From Veronia pacifica (GTDB lineage Bacteria; Pseudomonadota; Gammaproteobacteria; Enterobacterales; Vibrionaceae), in assembly GCF_001707825.1 (NCBI RefSeq), contig NZ_LYBM01000023.1, positions 1 to 64,000 on the forward strand: a DNA stretch of 64,000 nt. Direction: 5' to 3'. Under the pieces are notes generated by a model, which worked only from the letters and a program-made list of their open reading frames with translations, was not told where the DNA came from and did no database searches. Positions 10,177 through 18,950 of this stretch are shown here, piece after piece. The position numbers were made by a program, and so were the translations under genes. Each line of letters opens with the position of its first letter. The first letter of the stretch is position 1.

Positions 10177-10248
10177 AAGCCCGAGACGCCAGATTCCTCA
10201 CAGATATTTCGTGATCAGACAGAAAATTATCTCAGGTCTGGCGGGCTT
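10177..10248. repeat. Two-part inverted repeat in the pilQ-aroK gap
   Basis: AAGCCC (10177-10182) and CGCCAGA (10187-10193) are matched by TCTGGCGGGCTT (10237-10248), giving a stem with a 4-base bulge and a 43-base loop. The right arm overlaps the spacer of the aroK promoter candidate. It could be a weak pilQ terminator or an aroK leader fold. Confidence 0.4.
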
Positions 10249-10255
10249 TTGGCAA
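10226..10255 (-). promoter_or_regulatory. Candidate sigma-70 promoter of aroK
   Basis: On the minus strand TTGCCA (10255-10250), an 18-base spacer and GATAAT (10231-10226) lie about 110 bases before the aroK ATG. This would give aroKB-damX-dam a promoter independent of the pil operon. Confidence 0.5.
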
Positions 10256-10276
10256 CATTAATTATCCAGAATGCCA

Positions 10277-11698
10277 TCATTGAGTCATGATTCTTGGTGT
10301 GACAAAGATAAGTAACTCGCGTTTAGACATGTTTTCAAAGTCTCGACGGAACAAATATCCAAGCAGTGGAATGTCGCCCAACAATGGTACTTTCTCCACG
10401 CCTTTAGTCACTTGTTGCTGGAAGATACCACCCAAAACAATGGTTTCACCGTTTTCCGCAAGTACCTGAGTATTGAGACGCTGGGTATCGATGGCCATCG
10501 CTTCTCCACCCCCCGTAGGGACGGCTCCCGCTACTTTGTCTTGAGTCACCGTTAAATCCAGTACCAATTTCTCATCTGGTGTGATCTGGGGTAATACTTC
10601 GAGGCTAAGTACCGCCTTCTTAAAGGCAATTTTGACTTCATCATCAGATTTTACGACATAGGGAAGTTCGACACCCTGCTCGATAAAAGCGGGACGATTA
10701 TTGGTCGCCAATAATCGTGGGCTGGAGATAATTTCAGCTTTAGTCTCTGATTCAAGGGCCGACAACTCTAAGTCCAACAACAGGTTTTTACCCAAGTTAG
10801 CAACTTGAAAAGCAATACTTGACGCTTTTTCACTGACGGCACCAAGATTGACATTCATCATCCTATCAATCTCTATTGATTCGCCAGAGTCGCCACCCCA
10901 GTCAATACCATCATTCTTGTCCCAGAAGATGTTACTTTCAATACTACCACCAACTGTCGCCCGACCATTTTTGTTAAGGATCCCCCAGCGCACACCCAGC
11001 TCATCGAGAGTTCCTTCATCTACAGATACGATGCGGGCCTCGATTTCAACCTGACTGACTGGGATATCAATGGTGTTGATCAATGACTTAACAACATCAA
11101 TATTTTCTGACAGATCTTTGATAAGCAGAGTGTTTGTTCGCGCATCAACTGACACACTCCCCCTCGGCGTCAGCAACGTCACACCCTTCTCATCTTCTTG
11201 CAATAAATCAGCGACTTCCTGAGCATTTGCATATTTGATCTGTATGACTTCAGATCTCAATGAAGCCAGTTCTCGTTGTTGGCGTTGATATTCCAATGCC
11301 AACCGCTCTTGCTCATCCAGCTCAGCCTTGGGAGCAACCATAAGTACGTTGCCGTGCAGTCGCTTATCCAAACCTTTGGATTTAAGAATGATATTCAGAG
11401 CTTCCGACCAACGAACATCTTCAAGTTTAATGGTAATGTTACCCTCGACGTTGTCAGCTACTACCAGATTCAAACCATTCATCTCAGCGACAACCTGAAG
11501 GACGCTACGAACGGAAATATCCTGGAAATTGAGCGATACAGGTCGGTTCACATCGTAAACAGGCTTCTTCACCACTTCCACTGAGTCTGTCATTCCGGGC
11601 TGACTACTATCGGTAGCCTCCGCAAACACAGGCTGAGCCGAAAGCAACGAAGACACAATACAGCCCGCTACGGCCCCCTTTCTAAAACTGCACAGCAT
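10277..11698 (-). CDS. pilQ: Type IV pilus / DNA-uptake secretin PilQ (short, no AMIN domain)
   Basis: Outer-membrane secretin through which the pilus or transforming DNA passes. A signal peptide ends near residue 26 (VSSLLSAQPVFA). A secretin/TonB short N-terminal domain follows (VSLNFQDISVRSVLQVVAEM), then an N1 domain (VIQIKYANAQEVADLL) and the secretin barrel from about residue 215 to 470 with VPLLGDIPLLGYLFR at the end. At 473 residues it lacks the peptidoglycan-binding AMIN repeats of long PilQ proteins, resembling HofQ/ComE in layout. Last gene of pilMNOPQ, 30 bases after pilP. Confidence 0.94.
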   Translation of the reverse strand: MLCSFRKGAVAGCIVSSLLSAQPVFAEATDSSQPGMTDSVEVVKKPVYDVNRPVSLNFQDISVRSVLQVVAEMNGLNLVVADNVEGNITIKLEDVRWSEALNIILKSKGLDKRLHGNVLMVAPKAELDEQERLALEYQRQQRELASLRSEVIQIKYANAQEVADLLQEDEKGVTLLTPRGSVSVDARTNTLLIKDLSENIDVVKSLINTIDIPVSQVEIEARIVSVDEGTLDELGVRWGILNKNGRATVGGSIESNIFWDKNDGIDWGGDSGESIEIDRMMNVNLGAVSEKASSIAFQVANLGKNLLLDLELSALESETKAEIISSPRLLATNNRPAFIEQGVELPYVVKSDDEVKIAFKKAVLSLEVLPQITPDEKLVLDLTVTQDKVAGAVPTGGGEAMAIDTQRLNTQVLAENGETIVLGGIFQQQVTKGVEKVPLLGDIPLLGYLFRRDFENMSKRELLIFVTPRIMTQ

Positions 11699-11728
11699 TA
11701 ACGATATCCTTATTACTGGGCCTTCCAG

Positions 11729-12244
11729 TTAATTCAAAGCCAACTTGGTATTTTTTTCCTGCCAGCACCCTTTTCCATCAGGCAACTGCTCGGTAATGTC
11801 GATTTCCTCTCGCTGAACGCTGTTGATCCGTCCATGGTTGATACCGACAATATCTCCAGCTCCAACTCGGGCAATTGCGCCTTCAGGGGTTTCAAATAGC
11901 GCCCAAAGAGCATCGCTCTGACCAATCACACCTTTAAACGCAAGTTCTGATAAATCGAAATCAGACAAGGGATATAGTTCAGCATCGTAATCAGGCTGCC
12001 AGCACTGAGAAATATCCGTGTCATCTGAGCCATCGTCTGATGTTTCAAAATCAAAAAAGGGATTTTTGACACCAGACAACTGAAACAGCTCGGCTTGATA
12101 GCGTGGCAACTCTGGCACCTGAGTTGCTGTGATTTTAGCTGCAGCTTTTGTCTGAGCTATGAATGTATTGAGGTCTGAATCGTTACTAAATTGGCAACCA
12201 GATAGGATTGCGACACTACCGATTATGAGAACACGATTGATCAT
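11729..12244 (-). CDS. pilP: Type IV pilus assembly lipoprotein PilP
   Basis: Inner-membrane lipoprotein linking PilNO to the secretin. The lipobox is LSGC with Cys near residue 17 (MINRVLIIGSVAILSGC). The later GVIGQSDALWALFETPEG and VGAGDIVGINHGRI pattern is the PilP beta fold that contacts PilQ. 171 residues; overlaps pilO by 4 bases. Confidence 0.93.
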   Translation of the reverse strand: MINRVLIIGSVAILSGCQFSNDSDLNTFIAQTKAAAKITATQVPELPRYQAELFQLSGVKNPFFDFETSDDGSDDTDISQCWQPDYDAELYPLSDFDLSELAFKGVIGQSDALWALFETPEGAIARVGAGDIVGINHGRINSVQREEIDITEQLPDGKGCWQEKNTKLALN

Positions 12245-12828
12245 TCTTGCTCCCTCTCAATGAACTGATAGGTCACCGCAGATACTGAATACGTCAAAGT
12301 GTCCGATTCCTCAGGGGAAACATGACGCAAAGAAAAATCTTGAAGAGCAACAATACGGGGCAACAGACTGATTGCCTCATTGAATAACCCCAGTGAATCG
12401 TATTCTCCACTGATATTCATTGTCAGAGGTATTTCATAAAGCCAGCCAGCACGCTTTTCATCCTGAAACTCCAGCCTGTCAAACGTCAGGCCCTGATCGA
12501 CACCAATCTCATTAATGTCGCTGAGCATCGAGGCCATTTCATGCTCTTTGGGCAATTGCCGACTCAGATAATCATAGTGACTTTGCAACGTCTTAATTTG
12601 CTCATCCACATCAGGTAATGCAGCGACTTGCTGAGCAGTTGTGCGAAACTGCGCTTTTAGTATTTCCTCGTTTGTTACTTCCCGTTTAATCTCATCAGAA
12701 AGAGGCAGGAGAAAGAAGAATATACTCAGGCCTATCAACGATAGAGCGCCAAGCCCAAGGAGGATATGTTGAGCTGTAGAAGACCACTCAGGGATCTCTT
12801 CTAATTCAAAATCACGCCAGTCAGCCAT
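12241..12828 (-). CDS. pilO: Type IV pilus inner-membrane protein PilO
   Basis: Bitopic protein that pairs with PilN in the alignment complex. A cytoplasmic stretch of about 20 residues is followed by a transmembrane helix at about 22-45 (ILLGLGALSLIGLSIFFFLL), a coiled coil (about 50-100) and a ferredoxin-like periplasmic domain. 195 residues. Overlaps pilN by 8 bases and pilP by 4, so the three are translationally coupled. Confidence 0.93.
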   Translation of the reverse strand: MADWRDFELEEIPEWSSTAQHILLGLGALSLIGLSIFFFLLPLSDEIKREVTNEEILKAQFRTTAQQVAALPDVDEQIKTLQSHYDYLSRQLPKEHEMASMLSDINEIGVDQGLTFDRLEFQDEKRAGWLYEIPLTMNISGEYDSLGLFNEAISLLPRIVALQDFSLRHVSPEESDTLTYSVSAVTYQFIEREQE

Positions 12829-13405
12829 CGCTTTTATCCTCCTGCTCCAATTTGGGCTTGATAAATGAATGGAGGTAAAAGGTTACGCGAAAATGACTGG
12901 TCAAAAAAAGTGCACCCTGCTTCCTATCGATCGAGTGTACTTTTTCTTGCCTCACATCGGGGTTTGACTCGAGATTTTTCAATATTTCAGAGACTAAGGC
13001 ACCCGATTTAGCCATGCCCTCTAGGATGACATGACCATCGCGAAAGTTGACAGACTTGAGTGCGACGCCGCGAGGAATAACCTGAGGTATTAAGTTGAAA
13101 AGGGACACCACATTTTTTCTCTGCTGCTGCAGGCTGTCCACCAGACCGATTTTTTCCTCGAGTATTTCTCTCTGTCGATCTATCTCCGAAAAGGCTTTAA
13201 GTTCGGCCCGAAGAAGCGTGATTTCTTGCTGCAATAGTGAGTTCCGTGCTTGTTGTTTTTCATGATGGCCGGAAAGCCAAAACCATAAAGAAAATACAAT
13301 GCAAATCGCCAACACACCGTAAGCAGAAAGTAACGTGAAAAATTGTTTGCGGAGCTTCTCTCTGCGCATCTCGCGCCATGGGAGAAGATTAAGGCTAGGA
13401 AGCAT
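12821..13405 (-). CDS. pilN: Type IV pilus inner-membrane protein PilN
   Basis: The N-terminus LPSLNLLPWREMRREKLRKQ contains the conserved NLLPWR motif that docks in the groove of PilM. A transmembrane helix (about 24-44) and coiled coil follow, then a Fimbrial-assembly fold. 194 residues. Overlaps pilM by 11 bases. Confidence 0.94.
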   Translation of the reverse strand: MLPSLNLLPWREMRREKLRKQFFTLLSAYGVLAICIVFSLWFWLSGHHEKQQARNSLLQQEITLLRAELKAFSEIDRQREILEEKIGLVDSLQQQRKNVVSLFNLIPQVIPRGVALKSVNFRDGHVILEGMAKSGALVSEILKNLESNPDVRQEKVHSIDRKQGALFLTSHFRVTFYLHSFIKPKLEQEDKSDG

Positions 13406-14330
13406 CAGCTAACCCCCTCATTGCCAACCCCAAAGGCGTTGCAAAGGCTCCCATTGACTCCTCTTCAGATGAGAGCACGGAGTCTTTAATCTCAAAACCA
13501 GCAAATGGATTGAACACGTCAACCTGCTTGTTGAGTAAAGATGACAGCAGGTCGCAATTGACCAAGTGACCAACAGGGCCGGATAGCCAAATCTCCCCAA
13601 CACTATCAACCGCCAGTTGACTGCCGGCCAATTGGTACTGTCGCTGGATTTCATTCGCTAGCGAGTGAGTCAGTATTTCATCTTTCACTGTGCCATCGCT
13701 ATTGATCGCAGACGCGGTGCTAAACGCGATTTCTCTGTGAAAAAGATGCAGGTGGGGCTGATAAAAGCACAACTGTGTTTTTGAATAACCAACATCTATC
13801 AGCATTGGCAAAGCCAGAGGAGAATCCTTCTCACTTTGATACTGATAAAGTCTCATCAGTGCATAAGGTTTCAAATCGAGCACAGACAATGAAAAACCGG
13901 TGCGCGTAAGCGCATTTATCTTTTTTTCGAGTGCAGATTTCCTGCATGCAAACGCCTCGACAGCACCTTGATCTTTACGGATTTGATAATCAAATAGTAA
14001 CTCCTCGAGCGGGACACCGAGGCTGTCTGCCAACTTCAGACAAATTTGAGCATGGCTCTCATCTTCTGTATCGGCATCCACCAGTGGTAGTCGCTTGAAG
14101 ATAACGTCTCCTTCCCGAACTGACAGGACTTGGTTGTCGATACCAAACGCACCGAGATACCTTTTAACGCTCTGCTGTAAAGCTTTAATACCGACTTCTG
14201 GTCGAGCAGAGTTATAGGCAACAGAGCGTATTTTTTTCACCTGATATTTATCACCTTTCTTCTGGATGACAGCCAACCGGGCTCTATTTGAGGCAATTTC
14301 AATTCCTATTGCAGCCTTTTTTCCAAACAT
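13395..14330 (-). CDS. pilM: Type IV pilus actin-like protein PilM
   Basis: Cytoplasmic actin-fold ATPase that binds the PilN tail. The N-terminal IGIEIASNRARLAVIQKKG resembles a phosphate-1 loop and LIDVGYSKTQLCFYQ a phosphate-2 loop. 311 residues, slightly shorter than the usual 340-355 and closer to competence-type relatives (ComM/HofM-like). First gene of pilMNOPQ, divergent from mrcA across about 140 bases. Confidence 0.92.
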   Translation of the reverse strand: MFGKKAAIGIEIASNRARLAVIQKKGDKYQVKKIRSVAYNSARPEVGIKALQQSVKRYLGAFGIDNQVLSVREGDVIFKRLPLVDADTEDESHAQICLKLADSLGVPLEELLFDYQIRKDQGAVEAFACRKSALEKKINALTRTGFSLSVLDLKPYALMRLYQYQSEKDSPLALPMLIDVGYSKTQLCFYQPHLHLFHREIAFSTASAINSDGTVKDEILTHSLANEIQRQYQLAGSQLAVDSVGEIWLSGPVGHLVNCDLLSSLLNKQVDVFNPFAGFEIKDSVLSSEEESMGAFATPLGLAMRGLADAS

Positions 14331-14473
14331 AATCCGTTTATTCCCTTCGCCCCGGAATTTAATAATTTTTTTAAAACTTCTCCTCGAGAGCCGTTATTTT
14401 TTGCTCACATCTCTTTATACTACTGCCAATATGTAAATTTACGGTGCGACAAAAAAGTAACGGGAATTATCAG

Positions 14474-17005
14474 GTGAAGTTCATAAAGCGGCTGCTCATC
14501 TTCGCAATTTTTTGCGTAATTATTGGAGTGACAACAATTTTTGGCTTTTACGTCTACGTGAAGCCGGAGTTACCTGATGTCGCAACATTGAAAGACGTCA
14601 AATTACAGACGCCGATGCAGGTCTACAGTGCGGACGGCAAGTTACTGTCACAATTTGGTGAGAAAAGGCGTATACCGATCCACATCGAAGATATGCCCCA
14701 GCACCTTATTGAGGCTGTTATTGCAACCGAAGATGCACGCTTCTATAACCACCCAGGTGTTGATCCAATAAGTATTTTGCGCGCCGCGATTGTTGTTGCC
14801 ATTTCGGGGCACGCCAAACAAGGGGCAAGTACTATCACCCAGCAGGTCGCACGAAACTTCTTCCTCACGAATGAGAAGAAGATCATGCGAAAAATTAAAG
14901 AAGCCTTCATTGCCATTCACATTGAACAACTGCTGACCAAAGATGAGATTCTTGAGTTATATCTAAACAAAATCCCTCTCGGTTATCGGTCTTTTGGTAT
15001 GGGTGCAGCCGCTCAAGTATATTTCGGCAAAACCCTGAATCAGCTCACGCTAAGCGAGATGGCTGTACTTGCCGGATTACCAAAAGCCCCGTCATCGTTA
15101 AACCCAATCCGTTCCGTGGAACGCGCGACTAATCGTAGAAACGTTGTATTGTCGCGCATGCTTGATGTCGGCTTCATCACCCGTTCTGAGTACGAGCAGG
15201 CGAAAAGCGAACCTGTGATGTCGAAGTATCACGGTGCCAAAATTGAGTTCTATGCCCCTTATGTTGCCGAAATGGCCCGTGCCTGGATGGTTAAACAATA
15301 CGGTGACGAAGTCTATGAGTCAGGCCGTAAGGTTTACCTCACTATAGATTCACGCTTACAGAAAAGCGCACAGATTTCAGCAATAAACAACCTGCTCGAT
15401 TACGACCAAAGACACGGTTATCGCGGTGCTGTCAAAACATTATGGAAGGAAGGAACAACGCCTTGGACATCGGAACAAATCAAAGATCATCTTTCTAAAC
15501 AGCCGACATATGGCGACCTCGTACCCGCTATTGTCACCAAAGTAGAAGATAAAACAGCAACGGTAGTGAACAAGAAAGGTGAGACTGTTGCGCTTCCTTG
15601 GGATGGCATCAAGTGGGCACGTAGATACAAAACAGATGCTCGGCAGGGTCCTGCTCCATCACAGGCTTCAGATATTCTGGCAGCGGGTCAACAGATCTGG
15701 ACCCGAAAAATAGATGACAACTGGACCTTGAGTCAGGTACCTGATGCCAACACTGCCTTTGTCGCGGTTTCCCCAGAAAATGGAGCGATAAAAGCACTGG
15801 TTGGCGGGTTTAATTATGTTCATAGCAAGTTCAACCGTGCGACTCAGTCGGTACGCCAAGTCGGCTCCAGCATCAAGCCATTTATCTATTCGGCAGCGAT
15901 AGACAGAGGTATGACACTGGCTACTTTGGTCAATGACGCGCCGATAAATCATTGGGACCAAAGTCAGGGAACAGCATGGCGACCTAAAAACTCACCGCCG
16001 ACTTACACGGGATTGACCCGCATGAAAGTGGGACTGGCGAAGTCGAAAAACGTAATGGCGGTGCGTCTGTTGCGTCGTGTCGGTCTTGACGAAACTATCG
16101 ACTACCTGACCCGGTTTGGCTTCAAACATGATGAGCTGCCGCGTGCAGAGGCTCTGGCGTTGGGGGCTGGCAGTCTGACACCACTGCAGATGGCTCAAGG
16201 CTACAGCGTGTTTGCCAATGGTGGATATTATCTCAATTCTTTCCTTATCGATAAGGTGGCGGACTCGTTTGGTGATGTTGTTTACACCTCAACACCAGAT
16301 TATATCTGCCGTCAGAACTGCCCAGAGGATGCCTCGACAGAGACTGTCGACGCCTCAGCAGATGAGAAAGCGGAGAACACGCCATCAATAATTGCAACAC
16401 CAGTGACGTCAGATGAGCCTGAGGCAGCTGGCGTGTCTAGACAAGCGCCACATGTTATCACTGAGCAGAATGCCTTTCTGGTTCGTGAAATGATGGAGGC
16501 CAATATCTGGGGCGGTGGTGACTGGAACAAAGGAACAGGCTGGCTAGGCACTGGCTTCAGAGCCCGTTCATTGAAGCGCTACGACATTGGCGGCAAAACT
16601 GGCACCACCAATGATGTAAAAGATGCTTGGTATGTCGGTTTCGGGCCGGGACTGGTTGCTGCTGTCTGGGTCGGGTTTGACGATCCGAGCCGTAAACTTG
16701 GCCGAACCTCGTACAATAAAAATCTTGGCAAAAGTCAGGTCAGTGGTGGAGAGGCGGGTGCTAAAACCTCACAGATGGCTTGGGTAAACTTCATGAAAGA
16801 TGCGCTTGCAGACACGCCAAAGCAACGTAAATCTGTGCCGTCAGATATTGTAAGAGTCAGGATTGACCGAACTACTGGACTGCTTACCCGAAAAAATGAC
16901 TACACCAGTATGTTCGAGTACTTTGCAAAAGGTACGGAGCCAAAAGAGTATACTGCCACCGCGGCCGCAGCAGGTGGGCAGTCTGAAGAAGAAGAGTTAT
17001 TCTAG
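14474..17005 (+). CDS. mrcA: Penicillin-binding protein 1A (bifunctional PG synthase)
   Basis: Class A penicillin-binding protein that polymerises and cross-links peptidoglycan. Order: transmembrane helix (LLIFAIFCVIIGVTTIFGFYV); glycosyltransferase domain with EDARFYNHPG near residue 84, QGASTITQQ and RKIKEA; OB-like insert; and transpeptidase domain with SSIK at about 464-467, a SKN motif (KSKNVMAV) and KTGTT near 706. I prefer the GTG at 14474 (VKFIKRLLIF), with GGGA 8 bases upstream; a GTG at 14444 would add 10 residues. 843 residues. The pil operon diverges from it, as in many gammaproteobacteria. Confidence 0.95.
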   Translation: MKFIKRLLIFAIFCVIIGVTTIFGFYVYVKPELPDVATLKDVKLQTPMQVYSADGKLLSQFGEKRRIPIHIEDMPQHLIEAVIATEDARFYNHPGVDPISILRAAIVVAISGHAKQGASTITQQVARNFFLTNEKKIMRKIKEAFIAIHIEQLLTKDEILELYLNKIPLGYRSFGMGAAAQVYFGKTLNQLTLSEMAVLAGLPKAPSSLNPIRSVERATNRRNVVLSRMLDVGFITRSEYEQAKSEPVMSKYHGAKIEFYAPYVAEMARAWMVKQYGDEVYESGRKVYLTIDSRLQKSAQISAINNLLDYDQRHGYRGAVKTLWKEGTTPWTSEQIKDHLSKQPTYGDLVPAIVTKVEDKTATVVNKKGETVALPWDGIKWARRYKTDARQGPAPSQASDILAAGQQIWTRKIDDNWTLSQVPDANTAFVAVSPENGAIKALVGGFNYVHSKFNRATQSVRQVGSSIKPFIYSAAIDRGMTLATLVNDAPINHWDQSQGTAWRPKNSPPTYTGLTRMKVGLAKSKNVMAVRLLRRVGLDETIDYLTRFGFKHDELPRAEALALGAGSLTPLQMAQGYSVFANGGYYLNSFLIDKVADSFGDVVYTSTPDYICRQNCPEDASTETVDASADEKAENTPSIIATPVTSDEPEAAGVSRQAPHVITEQNAFLVREMMEANIWGGGDWNKGTGWLGTGFRARSLKRYDIGGKTGTTNDVKDAWYVGFGPGLVAAVWVGFDDPSRKLGRTSYNKNLGKSQVSGGEAGAKTSQMAWVNFMKDALADTPKQRKSVPSDIVRVRIDRTTGLLTRKNDYTSMFEYFAKGTEPKEYTATAAAAGGQSEEEELF

Positions 17006-17029
17006 TCTTCTTCCTACTGCAATAACTAA

Positions 17030-17053
17030 AAAAGGCGCATACGCGCCTTTTTT
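17030..17053 (+). terminator. Terminator of mrcA
   Basis: AGGCGC, loop ATAC, GCGCCT and a T-run. Its end overlaps the oxyR stop region, and the A-run on the left may let it serve oxyR too. Confidence 0.85.
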
Positions 17054-17957
17054 AGTCGCTGACGGAAAGTGTCAATTTAACGCATTCACTGATCACTTCA
17101 GCCAACTTTTTGTATCTGGCCCTCAGTGGAGATCCCGGCCGATGGGCAAGGCTGATCTCTCTTGACGGAACCGGATCCGTTGCCATCAAATAACTCACGC
17201 CGCTGGATCGTCGAGATTGAGGAATTGCCAGTTCAGGGATCAGCGTCATTCCATTCCCCGCTGCTACCATATTGCGAACGGTCTCCAGACTGGTCGCTTT
17301 AAAACGGGTATCGTCATTAGCTCCCGCAGCAAAACAAAAGCCCATGGCCTGATCGCGAAGGCAATGGCCATCAGCCAGCATCAAAAGAGACTGCCCACTT
17401 AATTGCTGCATGGGAACATTTTGTTTCTCGGCCCACTGATGATTTTCTGGCACTGCTAACCACATGGGCTCATTGTAAAGTGGCAGTTCTATAAGATGTG
17501 ACGTTTCTCTGACCGATGCCAGCACTGCGCAGTCAATCTTTCCCTCCTCAAGGCGCTGCACTAACTCATGGGTTTGTTCTTCGTACAAAAATAGCTCAAG
17601 GTCAGGAAAGCGATATTTAATTTCACGGACAATACACGGCAGAAGATAGGGCCCGACAGTAGGAATAAAACCAATATGCAAAGGCCCTGACATACTGTCT
17701 CCTTGCTCACTGGCCATTTCTTTCAGTACTCTGACTTCAGTCAGGACTTTTCTCGCCTGACTCACAAGGCGTAAGCCCGCATCGGTAAAAAGTACCCGTC
17801 TGCTGTTTCGCTCCAGCAGTGCAATACCCAACTCGGTTTCCAGTTTTCTGATCTGCCCACTCAGGGTCGGCTGACTGACAAAGCAGGCTTCAGCCGCTTT
17901 TCTGAAATGCTGATGTTCTGACAATGCAACAAGGTATTCCAGATCTCTGATATTCAT
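17052..17957 (-). CDS. oxyR: Hydrogen peroxide-sensing regulator OxyR
   Basis: LysR-family activator oxidised by H2O2 to an intramolecular disulfide. N-terminal winged HTH at residues 1-60 (AEACFVSQPTLSGQIRKLE); the redox pair lies in GHCLRDQAMGFCFA, corresponding to Cys199 and Cys208 of E. coli OxyR. 301 residues. Divergent from the Prx-Grx gene, with a well-matched OxyR operator in the gap, the expected layout for control of that gene and autorepression. Confidence 0.96.
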   Translation of the reverse strand: MNIRDLEYLVALSEHQHFRKAAEACFVSQPTLSGQIRKLETELGIALLERNSRRVLFTDAGLRLVSQARKVLTEVRVLKEMASEQGDSMSGPLHIGFIPTVGPYLLPCIVREIKYRFPDLELFLYEEQTHELVQRLEEGKIDCAVLASVRETSHLIELPLYNEPMWLAVPENHQWAEKQNVPMQQLSGQSLLMLADGHCLRDQAMGFCFAAGANDDTRFKATSLETVRNMVAAGNGMTLIPELAIPQSRRSSGVSYLMATDPVPSREISLAHRPGSPLRARYKKLAEVISECVKLTLSVSD

Positions 17958-17970
17958 TACGTCACTTTTG

Positions 17971-18007
17971 ATAGTTATTACCTATTGAAAGTATGCATTA
18001 TAACGAT
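17971..18007. promoter_or_regulatory. OxyR operator between oxyR and the Prx-Grx gene
   Basis: Compared with ATAGnTnnnAnCTAT-N7-ATAGnTnnnAnCTAT, the left half at 17971-17985 (ATAGTTATTACCTAT) is a complete match and the right half at 17993-18007 (ATGCATTATAACGAT) matches 7 of 10 defined bases. The spacer is exactly 7. The site ends directly before the -35 region of the plus-strand promoter candidate, the position used for OxyR activation. Confidence 0.75.
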
Positions 18008-18036
18008 TATGACTATCAAGAAGACTGAGACATAAT
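18008..18036 (+). promoter_or_regulatory. Candidate OxyR-dependent promoter of the Prx-Grx gene
   Basis: CATAAT at 18031-18036 with a 17-base spacer to a poor -35 (TATGAC, 18008-18013). A weak -35 abutting an activator site suggests activator-dependent transcription. Confidence 0.45.
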
Positions 18037-18093
18037 GTACTCAGTTCTTCGGAAAGACCGATTTAAAAACACAATAATGATTGAGGTAAGCAA

Positions 18094-18825
18094 ATGAATC
18101 TACAGTCGAAAGAAGGTCAACGTATCCCTAATGTTACTTTTCCTATTCGTCAGGGCGACAGCTGGGCAAATGTGAGTACTGATGACCTGTTTGCAGGTAA
18201 AACAGTAGTGGTATTTAGTTTGCCAGGTGCTTTCACACCGACCTGTTCATCGACGCACCTGCCTCGTTACAACGAGCTGCAACCCGTATTTAAGCAGCAT
18301 GGCGTAGATGAAATTCTTTGCGTCTCAGTCAACGATACGTTTGTAATGAATGCATGGAAAGCCGATCAGGATGCAGAAAATATTACCTTTATCCCTGACG
18401 GTAACGCTGAATTTACTCGCGGCATGGAAATGGCCGTAGCGAAAGATGAGATTGGTTTTGGTCTGCGTTCATGGCGCTATAGCATGTTGGTTCGTGATGG
18501 CATCGTAGAAAAAATGTTCATTGAACCGAACGAGCCGGGCGACCCGTTCAAAGTATCTGATGCAGACACTATGTTGGCTTACATTGCTCCTGAACACAAA
18601 CTGCAGGAATCCATCACTGTGTTTAGCAAACCCGGCTGTCCATTCTGTGCCAAAGCCAAACAGGCACTGATCGACAAGGGTCTTCAGTATGAAGAAATTA
18701 TTTTAGGTAAAGATGCAACGACAGTTAGCCTGCGTGCAGTAACCGGAAAAGCGACGGTTCCTCAGGTATTTATCGGCGGTAAGTATATTGGTGGAAGCGA
18801 AGAGCTGGATCTTCACTTAGCCTGA
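18094..18825 (+). CDS. Peroxiredoxin-glutaredoxin fusion (hybrid Prx5/Grx)
   Basis: Thiol peroxidase reducing H2O2 and alkyl hydroperoxides with glutathione through its own glutaredoxin domain. Residues 1-160 are an AhpC/TSA Prx5-type domain with the peroxidatic Cys at 51 ([14 protein letters not shown]). Residues about 172-243 are glutaredoxin with CPFC at 182-185 and [14 protein letters not shown]. 243 residues, matching the hybrid known from Haemophilus and vibrios. AGGTAAG precedes the ATG. The adjacent OxyR operator indicates peroxide induction. Confidence 0.94.
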   Translation: MNLQSKEGQRIPNVTFPIRQGDSWANVSTDDLFAGKTVVVFSLPGAFTPTCSSTHLPRYNELQPVFKQHGVDEILCVSVNDTFVMNAWKADQDAENITFIPDGNAEFTRGMEMAVAKDEIGFGLRSWRYSMLVRDGIVEKMFIEPNEPGDPFKVSDADTMLAYIAPEHKLQESITVFSKPGCPFCAKAKQALIDKGLQYEEIILGKDATTVSLRAVTGKATVPQVFIGGKYIGGSEELDLHLA

Positions 18826-18896
18826 CTGTTGAGTGACCCAGCGTCACACATACACTTGTTGAAGCTGCCTTATCATCAATAGGCACATCTTCTAAG

Positions 18897-18914
18897 GGGG
18901 TACGTCAGTACCCC
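18897..18914. repeat. Hairpin downstream of the Prx-Grx gene
   Basis: GGGGTAC, loop GTCA, GTACCCC, followed by TGTCTTATC. The T-content is weak, so this is at best a partial terminator, allowing some readthrough into the reductase gene. Confidence 0.4.
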
Positions 18915-18950
18915 TGTCTTATCAAACTTATCTTCCGTTCAGAGACATCC

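Noticed and set aside
14444-14473. Upstream GTG start for mrcA
   Set aside because: The extra 10 residues are polar and not family-like; GTG 14474 has GGGA at a proper distance and gives the usual VKFIKRLLIF start.
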